A DNA stretch of 64,000 bases from Phoma sp. XZ068 (Eukaryota; Ascomycota; Dothideomycetes; Pleosporales; Didymellaceae): the NCBI GenBank assembly GCA_004835665.1, contig RBKR01000005.1, positions 620,001 through 684,000 of the forward strand. Reading direction: 5' to 3'. Positions 11,899 through 21,486 of this stretch are shown here, piece after piece. A program made the translations under genes and the position numbers. Below the pieces are notes generated by a model that did not search any database, had not been told where the DNA came from, and saw only the letters and a list, made by a program, of their open reading frames with translations. The stretch's first letter is position 1. Each line of letters opens with the position of its first letter.

Positions 11899-14211
11899 GA
11901 TTGTGGATTGATGTTTCAGCTCGACGGAATGCCGAACGAGCTAGAGAGTATCTGAAGAGGGTTCTTGACAGACTGCGCAGGTCAGAATGTGACTTCGAGA
12001 AGCGGCGGTCTAGTCAGGTGGACTACGGAATCGCGAATGTATTGCGATAATCGGTCGACACCGAGTGTGGAGATGGAGAGGTAGGTAGAGGTGAAACCGT
12101 ACCGCAGGCAGGAGAGCTACTATCGAAAGAGTCCCGGGCAAACGTCGACAAGATGTGCCGTCGATCGCGAATCGCTGCCGGTGGTGGCAGTGGTTAGTGA
12201 TGTACGGTGGTGGTGGTAGAGACCAAAAGCGAAGCCAGCAAGCCTTTGGCAAGGGAAGTCGGACGATGCGACTGGGGTAGAGGCTGCTCGTATAGGCTGT
12301 CGCAAGCGAATGAGGCTAGCGCAGGTCGCAAAAATGCTCCTCAACCTCGAAGAGAGTGAAAACGTGTGCAAGTAAACACACAGTCAATCCCGAGTCGCGA
12401 AATTAGAGAGCGCGCAGATGGAAAACGGTGTTTTCTGTTTGCGGCGTGGGGTGGTGCGGGGAGTTGAGTGAGGCGGCGAGCGGAGTGCAAGGCGACCAAA
12501 AGGGCGATAAACGAAGGGGGGAGCCCGAGTACTTATAGTAGCCGACGCCGGGCCCGTGCGCTGCGCTAGCGGCCACAACGACACGCCGCTTTTGCAGCTG
12601 GAAGTTTCTGCCGCGTGAAAAGGGGCTGCTCGTCATGCACAGGCGCGTCTCTCCTTCACTGCACCGCGCTGCCTCGCTTCCTGCGACAGTCAGGGCGCGG
12701 GAGCCACCGTCCAGCGCCCTCTGACATGTGCCAGCTGTCCTTCACAGAGCTGTCTGATGGGTGCAGCGCTGTTGTCGTCGCGATGCCGACGCGATCAGGC
12801 TGCGCGCATGCCAGTCCATGACGCTGCAAGCAGCGCTGTCGCCTGGTCCGGCGCCTAGCCAATTCTCGCCACCTACCTTCGCCGCACCACTTGCCTCCCG
12901 GCAGACCCAAAGTCGCTGGTGAAAATTCTGCTGCGATGCTGCGGCGCAAGTTTGCTGGCGGCGACGAGCTGCGCAATCTGCTGCTGCCCTTGGAATGCAC
13001 CGCAGATCCTCTGAGACAGGTGCGACAGACTGCGCGTCCCCAGCTTTGTCCTCGCATGCACCCTGGCCAAAATGCAAATAGCAAAGTGACAGAGAGAAGG
13101 AAGGGTGACAGGAGCGGCTTTCACAAGAAGACAAGGCAACAAAGCAGCGGTACGCCAGCGAACCAGGATTTAGCGTTGGCGAATTTGCAGCCTGCCCCGG
13201 CCGTGGTTTGCTAGTCGGGCCACTTGCGTTCTCCGCCCCCAGCCGTGGACGTATGACTCACGACCATCGCTGACCGGCGGAAGACACGTCTCCTCCGGTG
13301 AACACCACCCTGCGCATTTCTGAGACCGTGTCGCGGGGTTCTTGAATCTGACTTGGTTTTCATTCGATGTCAGGCGTTGTATTTGACTGTTGATGCAGAC
13401 TTGCCGCAGCAATGCATCTTCAGGCAGCAGTCTTGGCGTCAGTTCTCACGTTTGATCACCACAAGCATGCTGTAGTCTTGCGACACTTCGTACATCGATC
13501 ACTTTGAGGTTGTTTCTGAGTATGTGAACCCTCTAAGGATCGACAATACAAGGGTGGATCAAGGATGCTGTTCTCAGATAGGCAATTGCGCTCTCGTACA
13601 ATGACGGAGAACTAGCAGGAGCACTTGGTGTAAGGCTGACCCACTTGACGCACCTCTAATCAGCACGACTGCTCTCACTTCACGATTCTTCATTCCACTG
13701 GCGTTGGGAGGCTGACAAAGGATGCAAACCTCATGTATATGTGATCATAGATATGTAGAAGCACAGCGATGTTCCTCTCTTCAGCATCCTACTTCGTCTT
13801 GCTCCAGACCATATGATGAGGAAGCACCTCGACGTGCGCGAGAGTATTGGAGGTTACACTCGTGAAGGAGGTCTCGGTGAATAAGCTGCGACCGCAGAGT
13901 TCTACGGAAGGTAGTCACTGGACGATGCTGATGTTGGTTAGACCGACTATTGGACTGACATGAAGATGGGAAATTTGAGGGGTTTTCAAACAAGGAATGG
14001 CCATTGATTTCTTCCATTGAAGCACCAGAGCTAAGCACGGCTGGTGAACGGACTTGGGACAGGCTGGGGTCTTGAAGAAGAAACGTTACCCGCAGCCTGA
14101 CGCAACTCCCTTTCCGAAGACCGAATTATCAGCATCGTACTGAGACCATGGCCGCGTTACTTTCTTTAGGACCTCTGGGAAATGCCGTCGCTCTTAGTAC
14201 ATAGTTGGAGA
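11899..14211. other. long intergenic region upstream of TBP
   Basis: 2.3 kb with no supported gene. The part next to TBP (11900-12600) is probably its promoter and 5' UTR. 12600-13440 is GC-rich and gives long but unconvincing open frames on both strands (low-complexity Arg/Pro/Ser). 13440-14211 lies downstream of the HET gene. No repeat or RNA gene recognised. Confidence 0.4.
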
Positions 14212-16074
14212 TTATTCGAGACTTATCATCTCGTATGCGACCTCTTCTCGGCCCAGCGCCTCTCCATCCATCAAGCCATGTGTGTAAGAACCGCCAACGA
14301 GCCGGTAATGCTTGCTACCATCGATTTGGCGAAGGATGATCGGTACACGGCATCCAGATATAATCCAGATAGAATCACCTTGGCGCAAGCATTGCGTACC
14401 AATACCGAAGTAGCCTTGCTTAGTCCGAAAGGGTCGTTGAAGCTTAGCATGTAGATAGTGGAGGTCGAAGAGCGAGGCTTGATGTGTTAAGGCTGCAAGA
14501 TACACAGGGTCTGTTGCAGTTCTCTCGCGTGTCTCCTCGATTTCTGTTTGTGTTGGCAGTAGACTGTCGGTAGTGGAAGGTATGGGAAATGTAGTGGGTG
14601 CTTCTGGGGCGACGGCGTAGCGCCAAAGTATCCAGTGGCGGAACGATTGCCCGTAATCATCTGGTGCTGGATATCGAACCTTTGGGTCTGTTGATGTACT
14701 ACCCCTGTTTGTCATCATGGTACGCCATATGATGTCCTCTCGACTTTGGGTGCCATGTGCACTTGTATAAGTCAGATTGAGCCTTGAGAGAAGCTGCCAC
14801 AAGTTCGAGAGATGCAAGTTGGCGCGCAACTTCATTTTCGCATCAGATGTCTCCAAGATATCGTCGACTTTGACTGCCTCCACGCCCAGTATTCTTTTGT
14901 CTTGTGAAATAGAGTATGTTGGCGGTCGCTGCCCAGCAGCATGGAAATGTCTGTAGCCAGTGATTCGCAGACCCATGAACTTGACCACAGACCAGTCAGG
15001 AACCCAAGACGGCAGTCCATATCCTTGAGTCTGGAACTCTTCTCCTTCCACACAAGTAAGCAAGAGCATGCTTCCAGATTGCTTGAGAATATATTCTGCA
15101 GCAACGGTATACACTTCAGGCACGGTGCGGTTGTAGTCCGGGAAGGTATCAGCTTGGCCCAGGTGAAGCTGCGAATACACCTTATCCCGTGGATCTTGAC
15201 AAACCGATGGGCGAGCACGAATGAGTGCGTACAATAACCCATCTTTATAGGATCCCTTCCAAGTTTTGTGTTGGGCTGCGAGACGGGCTGGAGTATTGTG
15301 CCATCGATTTGCAGCGGCTTCGAAATGAGTCGAGTCATTGAGGAATACCGTCCAGTTACTAGTAGCAAGGAATGCCGAAACCTTCACAAGAGTTTCCCAA
15401 GACGTAATTTGTGATCCACACATCACAATGGAACTTCTAGCGAAGACAGCCTCTTGTATAATCCATGCACGACTGAACCAGTTTCGAGCGAAAAAATGCG
15501 ACAGAGCCTTCCATTTGGCAAGATCCAAGAGTGGGTTCGCATTTTCATGGGAGACCTCGTGAGAGTTTAGCGTTCTTCTTGATTCTGGTCCAAGCGAGCT
15601 CAACCCTTTCATCAGCTCCAAGGCGAGAAATGTGGTATCGTCTTCGGGACCTAGCCAAATGACGACCTGGCTTGCAGCGGTATAAATCCGTCCCATAATA
15701 TTGACCTGGTGGCTCTGTTCTATAGTGTTGTGTTGGTCGATGCAAAGGGCATCGATCCAGATGTAGGCTGAGGTTTCGTGATCGTGACCTGATGCCCAGT
15801 GGCAGATGAAATCAAAGAGATTTTCAGTAACCTCAACCTCGTCATTGTTGCACAAAACCATGCGCGACAATTTTGTGGATGCTGACGGTGTCCGAAACTC
15901 GCCAATCCGTCGATGGGATGGGCCCCATGTGTAAGAGAGAGCGAAGAATCTTGGTGTTCTATCATTCAGGATGTGTATTGAAACGGTACATCGAATTCTG
16001 CCAGTGTCGTCAGACTTGATACATAGCAATCTAATCTGGTCGTCCTGCAAGAGAGGAAGGTCGTATAGTCCCAT
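14212..16074 (-). CDS. heterokaryon incompatibility (HET) domain protein
   Basis: Seen: one uninterrupted frame of 620 aa. The HET domain begins near residue 40 with the hallmark blocks in order: FFALSYTWGPSHRR, then VTENLFDFICHWASG, then YIWIDALCIDQHN, then IYTAASQVVIWLGPEDD. Downstream come FSRAWIIQEAVFARSSIVMC and RDKVYSQLHL, typical of HET proteins. The last 60 residues (GYFGIGTQCLRQGDSIWIIS, then YRLVGGSYTHGLMDGEAL) are the usual C-terminal cap. Family knowledge: HET proteins mediate nonself recognition and cell death when incompatible hyphae fuse. Genomes of Pezizomycotina carry dozens, and most have no assigned role. There is no STAND or other signalling partner next door, so I cannot say whether this gene is active in incompatibility. 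Confidence 0.93.
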   Translation of the reverse strand: MGLYDLPLLQDDQIRLLCIKSDDTGRIRCTVSIHILNDRTPRFFALSYTWGPSHRRIGEFRTPSASTKLSRMVLCNNDEVEVTENLFDFICHWASGHDHETSAYIWIDALCIDQHNTIEQSHQVNIMGRIYTAASQVVIWLGPEDDTTFLALELMKGLSSLGPESRRTLNSHEVSHENANPLLDLAKWKALSHFFARNWFSRAWIIQEAVFARSSIVMCGSQITSWETLVKVSAFLATSNWTVFLNDSTHFEAAANRWHNTPARLAAQHKTWKGSYKDGLLYALIRARPSVCQDPRDKVYSQLHLGQADTFPDYNRTVPEVYTVAAEYILKQSGSMLLLTCVEGEEFQTQGYGLPSWVPDWSVVKFMGLRITGYRHFHAAGQRPPTYSISQDKRILGVEAVKVDDILETSDAKMKLRANLHLSNLWQLLSRLNLTYTSAHGTQSREDIIWRTMMTNRGSTSTDPKVRYPAPDDYGQSFRHWILWRYAVAPEAPTTFPIPSTTDSLLPTQTEIEETRERTATDPVYLAALTHQASLFDLHYLHAKLQRPFRTKQGYFGIGTQCLRQGDSIWIISGCRVPIILRQIDGSKHYRLVGGSYTHGLMDGEALGREEVAYEMISLE

Positions 16075-16681
16075 TATCGCAATGCTATCATGAATGCCAA
16101 AAGCTGGCGATTCTCCAGAGTATCAATCTGTCTTTTAATCTGATTGATTTGAGCAAGGGATCATCCAGTGGAGCGGCCCCAAGGCCTGCCCTGCAATTAG
16201 CACCGACTGTTCAGACGAACGTTAACTGCGTCAATATTGTCTGGCTTATGTGTGAGATCGTAGTCCGTTGTGACGTGGGCGCCAGTAGCGATAGTATTTG
16301 ATTGCCGGAGAGGGACAGGTAATAACATGCTTGTTGCACACTGCGATTTCGATTGCGAGACTCTTCGCCCACTGCTGATCAGTTGTAGAAATCGAGGCTG
16401 ACAACTGAGGGGTGGAGTGCAGCGGCCTGCAACTAGTATCGGAACCCAGTCTTGATCAGGCTAGTTCGTCGACCTTCTGCAATAGCCACCTTTACCAATC
16501 TGAGCCTCATAACTAGGTGTTGGGTTAATCAGCATGCATACTCCGGGCTAAGAAGGACATAATAGAAACGACCGATAAAAAATAAAGTGTGAAATCAGGC
16601 TGAATGAAAACCAACAGTCCCCAGGAATGAAAATAACACATTCAAGTATCAACGAGACGAATGGTATGTCGGACAAGTGAT
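16075..16681. other. intergenic
   Basis: 0.6 kb between two minus-strand genes. Nothing recognised. Confidence 0.4.
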
Positions 16682-17517
16682 TTATGCAGCAACCATGGCT
16701 GGGATGTTCAGCTTGGTAAATTTCCATGTCTTTCCATTGTCTGCGGTTGACATTGCTCCACCAGTAGCACCATATTCCCAGGAGCCGCTGTGCTTGAAAG
16801 ATGGGTCCGCTTGGCTTAAGGTGACAGAGATATCCTCCCAGCCTGTTCACATGTTAGGATCGACGTGGAGGGGTGACGGTGAGGTATATGTTAACATACT
16901 GTGAGCCGGAGCGACAGTGCAGGGTCCAGCCGCGCACTCGATCGACACATAGAATATCTTTCCGTGCTGTCCCTCGCTGGTTGAGACTTGGGACACTAGC
17001 TTATCATTGATGTAAACGTTCTGGTCCCACAATTTCGTCGTAGAGTTTAGCTTGTCTTGTATTTGGTCAGTACCAGGATGCAACATGGGTACCAGGCGAC
17101 GTACAGTGAGTCTTGACGCGATCTCCAGGTGCAGCTTTGACTGGCGTGCCGTTGGTGACGGACTGATCCCTCAGCATGTAGGCAAAGTTGCACCAGTTTC
17201 TGCCCAAATTCTGGCACCATGTACTGTGAGAGTAATTAGCAACCAATGCCGAATAATCTCTCAACCGGACTACAGCATTACCTTCCCGGTGAATTCTGAG
17301 TAACTCCTTGCAGGAAGTCTTCTTGATCCATCATAATCGCAGACCACAGGGCAACATCTCCAGTTATGGGGTTGGGAACTTCCCCAAGGACAAGTGTAGC
17401 GACAGCTTCCTGAATATACGTGTTACCGTTGACGGGAAGGGTAATGACGTCGAGGTTGGCAGAGCACTGGTGAACGAGCGAAAAGAAAGCGCCGAGGGCT
17501 GCCCAGGATGCCTTCAT
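16682..17517 (-). CDS. small secreted protein of unknown function (four exons)
   Basis: Seen: exons 17517-17282, 17223-17105, 17055-16900 and 16842-16682 join in phase to 223 aa. The introns are 57-58 or 49 nt, with donors GTAATG, GTACGT and GTATGT. Residues 1-20 (MKASWAALGAFFSLVHQCSA) are a signal peptide, so the product is probably exported. The mature part has four Cys, in WCQNLGRNWC and IECAAGPC, consistent with two disulfides. Other blocks are VPNPITGDVALWSAIMMDQE and APAHSWEDISVTLSQADPSF. From memory the last block recurs in uncharacterised secreted proteins of plant-associated fungi. I know no function for them. The size, cysteines and export signal make it an effector-like candidate by inference only. 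The leader carries a tandem repeat and an upstream ORF. Confidence 0.75.
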
Positions 17518-17526
17518 GATGATAAT

Positions 17527-17709
17527 TTATAAACGAGTGTGAATGAACGAATACAACGGAGTATGAATGAATGAGTGCAATAGAGTGTGAATGAATGAGT
17601 GCAATAGAGTGTGAATGAATGAGCGAAATGGAGCGTCAACGAACGAGCGAAACGTAGTGCCTGTCGGTTGAAGATAATAAAATATATGCCCGAGACCAAA
17701 ATTGTTCAT
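17527..17709 (-). other. upstream ORF with 8-aa repeats in the leader of the secreted protein gene
   Basis: An ATG-initiated frame of 60 codons ends 10 bp before the ATG of the secreted protein gene. Because the 24-bp repeat is a multiple of three, the frame reads repeated SFIHTLLH-like octapeptides. It could be a regulatory uORF or simply the by-product of the repeat. Coding status is unproven. Confidence 0.3.
17535..17654. repeat. 24-bp tandem repeat, five copies
   Basis: Five exact-length units start at 17535, 17559, 17583, 17607 and 17631. The consensus begins gagtgtgaatgaatgagtgc and ends aata. The middle copies are near-identical and the outer ones are more diverged. The array sits 17 bp upstream of the secreted protein's ATG, so inside its leader or core promoter. 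Confidence 0.95.
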
Positions 17710-18294
17710 CGAAAGCCTATGGTACAAAACACTTTACGAGGTAATCAAAATGGTATCGCGCCGTCGTTTCAGCGAGATTCTATAGAGTGGTTCTTGTTTT
17801 GAAACATACAGAGCCATGGTCTGAGCAGTAACGGCACACCGGGCATGAACCACGAGGCTGCCGAAACGCGAACCTGACCGAGTCCGGATCCGCCAGTTGT
17901 TCCAAATACAGGTAAGATCTCAATACGTCGTATTCAACGGAGATTTGTCCATCGAGGAATTCTTCGGTTGGAAGGCCCCTGCTGGTGATCGTCGGAAGGT
18001 GAGTGGACCATCATGACGCTCGGGCAGGGCGAAGCTTTTCGGCCACGTTGGTGAACGTGTGGAGCTCTCATAAACCTGTTCGTGCGATATCATAGTGACT
18101 AGATGAGGGGCGCTCACATTTGACCGAGAGAGTCTTTTCGCAGTGCCTGCAGCATGTGGAAAGGGAGCTTCTTGACGCTGAAATTTGGGGTAATGCCGTA
18201 GCGTGGGGCTCTAGCGCGCAACAGGTTAGCCAGCTCACCCAGGTAATCAAGCTGATAGACAAGCATCAGCTTGATCACTGCCCGCACTGCATTG

Positions 18295-19336
18295 ATGATC
18301 CAAAGACGCAACAGCCTTGCGTTCTTCGTAACTCTGTTTGTGATTATCTACAGTTTGTTGTATCCATCCTCGTTGAAGATGGCACTTGAACGCAAGTACA
18401 CAGCACAACGTGGCTTCTTCTCACATGACGACGACCCCGAAAGCTGGGACTTCCGAGCGACTACGCGGGTCAACCTGGGGCTCCTCAATAGGTCATATCC
18501 GACAGATGATGTGCCGGACAGTTCACACTCGCCACAGGAGTCTACACAGTGGCAACGCTTCCAGCAATATATTCAACACTTGAATGCAAACGAGAAAGAC
18601 AGACAATACAAACTTCTATACCTGGTCCGTCATGGCGAAGGACTGCACAACGTCAAAGAGAAGGAGGTCGGACGTGACGAGTGGGATGTGAGTCTCATCA
18701 ACCAGTACTAAGGACCCTGTCCTGCACCTGGAGCGCCGGTAGACGATATGTCCCGACATTCGCTGACCGGTGTAGCGTTATTGGGCCAAACTACCTGGTG
18801 ACGGGAACTCTACATGGGCTGATGCAGAATTGACGGCCAGCGGAGAACAACAAGCTCGCATTATTGCTGAAGCACGCTCGGATCTGGGTGGAGGTATCAT
18901 CACAACCATTCTGTCTAGTCCTCTACGACGCTGTCTTCGCACTGTGCAACTCGCTTTCCCGCTAGAATCAGAGGCCAAGAGACCGATAGTCAAAGAGAAA
19001 CTGCGCGAACGACTTGGTGTCCATACGTGCGACCGAAGAAGTAGTAGATCTTGGATAGCCAAGAACTATCCTTTGTTCGACATCGAGGATGGGTTCGCAG
19101 AGGAGGATAGTCTGTGGACTGCGGACCGACGAGAGACGCTCGACGAGCATACGGCTAGGAGTACAGAGCTACTTGACGATATCTTCGAGGGCGATTACGG
19201 CGACTACGTTGTCCTGGGCGCACACTCGGGCGCGATCATGTCCTTGTTTGCGGCAACTGGATGGAACAAGGTGCCCGTAGCCGCAGGTGCGGTATACCCT
19301 CTCCTGGTTTGTGGTGAGAGAAACCAATCAACCTAA
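18295..19336 (+). CDS. PMU1-like histidine phosphatase with N-terminal membrane anchor
   Basis: Seen: exon 1 is 18295-18687 and exon 2 is 18776-19336. The 88-nt intron has donor GTGAGT and acceptor GTGTAG, phase 0. The product has 317 aa. The catalytic motif YLVRHGEGLHNV is followed by DEWDRYWAKLPGDGNSTWAD (restored by splicing), then LTASGEQQA, then TILSSPLRRCLRTVQLAF, then the second catalytic His in VVLGAHSGAIMSLF. This order matches yeast PMU1 and related phosphomutase-like phosphatases. Choosing the ATG at 18295 gives a hydrophobic start (FFVTLFVIIYSLLY), i.e. a signal anchor. The ATG at 18379 has a better context and would give a soluble 289-aa protein. The substrate is unknown. It is not related in domain layout to the larger histidine phosphatase at the left of the window. 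Confidence 0.85.
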
Positions 19337-19466
19337 GGTGAATGAAAGAGAGGAAGGCTCTCCACAAGGTGGAACCGGCCAAAGCAACAGTAACCAGGAT
19401 AGAGACTACTTGCTAGGCTTCCTGAGGTTATAAAGATTCCATCGATTCTGCCTCCCATCAACAGCA

Positions 19467-19591
19467 GCCCGGCTGGCACAATCGGTAGCGCGTGAGACTC
19501 TTAATCTCAAGGTTGTGGGTTCGGTTAGTACATGCGACGTCCAAAGTTCGAATCCAATTCCTAACATTCATCCAGAGCCCCACGTCGGGCT
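19467..19591 (+). tRNA. tRNA-Lys(CUU) interrupted by a 52-nt intron-like insert in the T loop
   Basis: Seen: residues 1-57 are at 19467-19523 and 58-73 at 19576-19591. Together they make exactly 73 nt. Acceptor stem GCCCGGC pairs with GTCGGGC (one G-U). Anticodon stem TGAGA/TCTCA encloses loop CTCTTAA, anticodon CUU. T stem GTGGG/CCCAC encloses TTCGAGC once the insert is removed. A14, G18, G19, U33 and TTCRA are all kept. The D stem GCAC/GCGC has one A-C mismatch (12-23). The A-box region reads TGGCACAATCGG. There is no intron at the usual position 37/38. A T10 tract 20 nt downstream fits an RNA polymerase III terminator. It is either a working gene whose insert is removed from the transcript, or a disrupted copy. 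Confidence 0.8.
19524..19575 (+). other. mRNA-type intron-like insert with internal B-box-like sequence
   Basis: The 52-nt insert starts GTTAGT and ends CAG. It has CTAAC at 19561-19565, ten nt before the terminal CAG. Its length matches the spliceosomal introns of this window. It also contains GTTCGAATCC (19546-19555), which fits the B-box consensus of internal Pol III promoters, and no run of four T. Confidence 0.7.
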
Positions 19592-19610
19592 AATTCGACC
19601 GTGAATTTCC

Positions 19611-19620
19611 TTTTTTTTTT
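19611..19620 (+). terminator. RNA polymerase III terminator (T10)
   Basis: Ten consecutive T on the sense strand, 20 nt after the end of the tRNA-Lys gene. Confidence 0.75.
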
Positions 19621-20844
19621 GTCCCGGTTTGGTGGGTGAGCCACATGTATGGCCCGTGCAGCGTGCCCTGCCGAACTACCCGGGATGGCACACGAATTGA
19701 TTACCTCCCCAAATGCAGACCATCCTTGGTCGTGTCGCAAGTGTTTTCCACAGCTCCAATCACGTCTTCTTCCGGTAGACCATGCTGTCCCCAACCCGTC
19801 CGGCCACTTCACTGCCCTGTGTTCAGATGATCGTATCAGATTGCCGATGCCGATCCAAGATCGTAGATTCGTCGTCGCTGGCGGCACGTCTCCAGACAGT
19901 TTAACCCGGGGTCTCTTTGGTTCAAATCCACGTAGCTTGACTAAATTTCATAATAGTCTCAAGGCCCGGTACCATACACGCATTGACGCGCATGTACTGT
20001 CGTTTCGATTTGCCAGAAACTCTTTGACTGAATGTGCCGTAGGGATAGAAGCACCTGCAGTTGGAAGTATTTCCGTAACGACCATAGACGAGTAAGACAA
20101 GGATATCGACCTGAAGGACACCGCCGACGTGAAAAGGCTCTGGTTGAGCAATCGTCATAAGGTCCTACGCAATGCCATTAGCAAGGTCAACAAGAGGATA
20201 TCCGGCAGTCTTGCCGACGAATCATCCCGCCAGGACGACTCAATTCCGATGCTCAATCGTAACAGCTGCTGCGGCGCTACACTGTGACGGCAAGTGCGCA
20301 CGTCCAAGGTAGCGTCGATGGCATGTGGTGTACCTGTGCGGGGGGTTGCATGCTGCCGGGATGCTTGAGGAAGCTTGTCGCCCTTGTGTCCTAAAGCTGC
20401 ACTGAATTTGGCGCTCCTCCTCTTGGTTCACCAATACCTTCCATAACAGGTCGAATATGAGAAGGTAAATTAGCAAGGCCCTAACAGCGCAGACAGCAGT
20501 GCAGCCACCGCGACGAGCATTAGACCCAGCTCTTTTGCCCAACATGACCCACACGGTAATTGGGATGGATGGAGGAGTGGAGCAATGTGTGCTATCGTCG
20601 CCGTTTAGGAATGGAGACCGTCCACCCAACACGAAGGAATATTGACGGCCACTCTTAGCTCGGGCATCGATCATGTTCACTTGGATGTTGGTTGCGCTCA
20701 TTTTCTCAGATCTAACTACTTGTAAGCTTTGGCTTCGGATGAATGAGGTGTGGCTCACTTCCATTGCTGGCTTAATCATGTAGGCGGCTTTCGATGGTCT
20801 CTCGTGTTATTTGTTGAACTACAGTCCCCTCTTCAGATGTATAA
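19621..20844. other. intergenic
   Basis: 1.2 kb without a supported gene. Open frames of up to 179 codons occur on both strands but show no recognisable domain, good start context or splice partners. Confidence 0.4.
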
Positions 20845-21129
20845 GAGCTTGTACTCTTTAGGTAGTTCCAAGAGCTTGCACTCTTTATAGGTAGGTCGAA
20901 GAGCTTGCACTCCGTTCGGTACGCTGAGGATCCTGCACTCCTAGGTCAGTTCAGTAGGCGTGGGATCCTGCACTCTATAGGTAGGCCACGGAGATTTCAC
21001 TCCGTTCGATTGGCTGAGGAGCCTGCACTCCATGGCCGATGAGCTTGCACTGCATAGGTCGGTCGAGAAGCTTGCACTCCTAGGTAGTTCTGGGACGTGA
21101 TGCGGGAGGTGGGGTGGGAGCTTGCACTC
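20845..21129. repeat. degenerate minisatellite built on GAGCTTGCACTC
   Basis: Ten copies of a 12-nt core, GAGCTTGCACTC or close variants (GATCCTGCACTC, GAGATTTCACTC), start at 20845, 20872, 20901, 20929, 20964, 20991, 21019, 21041, 21068 and 21118. Spacers of 10-38 nt are themselves related, most often of the type tataggtaggtcga or ctaggtagttc. The array lies about 360 bp beyond the stop of the minus-strand RING gene. Confidence 0.85.
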
Positions 21130-21486
21130 TGTTTGTTTGGCGTGAGAAAGTTCTGGCTCGCTTTGCTAGGCGGGTTTCGTGTTGGTGAAGCAGCGAGGGA
21201 GGAGCAGACATCAATGGGAGGCAAGCGCATTACGTCCACGCGAGGCGCGGCAACTGCACTTCTCTTCAGCTACGTCACCAGACAATCAAGGGCTGTTAGC
21301 AGCAGTCAAGATGTGATACACGAAACACTGGACAAACCAGCCGATCATTCTATGGTACTCAGATGAAGCTCTCGATCGGTGTTCGTCAGGATCAGCTGGG
21401 AGGCTTTGCAGCCATATCGTTCTCCATAAAAGGCTGCCTATGCTGCGCGTTAAGCACCGCAGCGTCCTCTGGCCCAACGCGTCATC

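Noticed and set aside
12656..13142. Overlapping long frames on the minus strand upstream of TBP
   Set aside because: Several overlapping frames on the same GC-rich stretch, each Arg/Ser/Pro-rich, a typical composition artefact.
19919..19929. Isolated B-box-like GGTTCAAATCC downstream of the tRNA gene
   Set aside because: No matching acceptor stem, anticodon arm or A box can be placed upstream, and the T stem would pair poorly.
19649..20095. 148-codon plus-strand frame after the tRNA
   Set aside because: No recognisable domain, no splice partners, and it begins within the tRNA's 3' flank.
19336..21486. CRISPR-like array suggested by the spaced GAGCTTGCACTC cores
   Set aside because: The genome is fungal, the spacers are related to each other and uneven in length, and the core is too short and degenerate.
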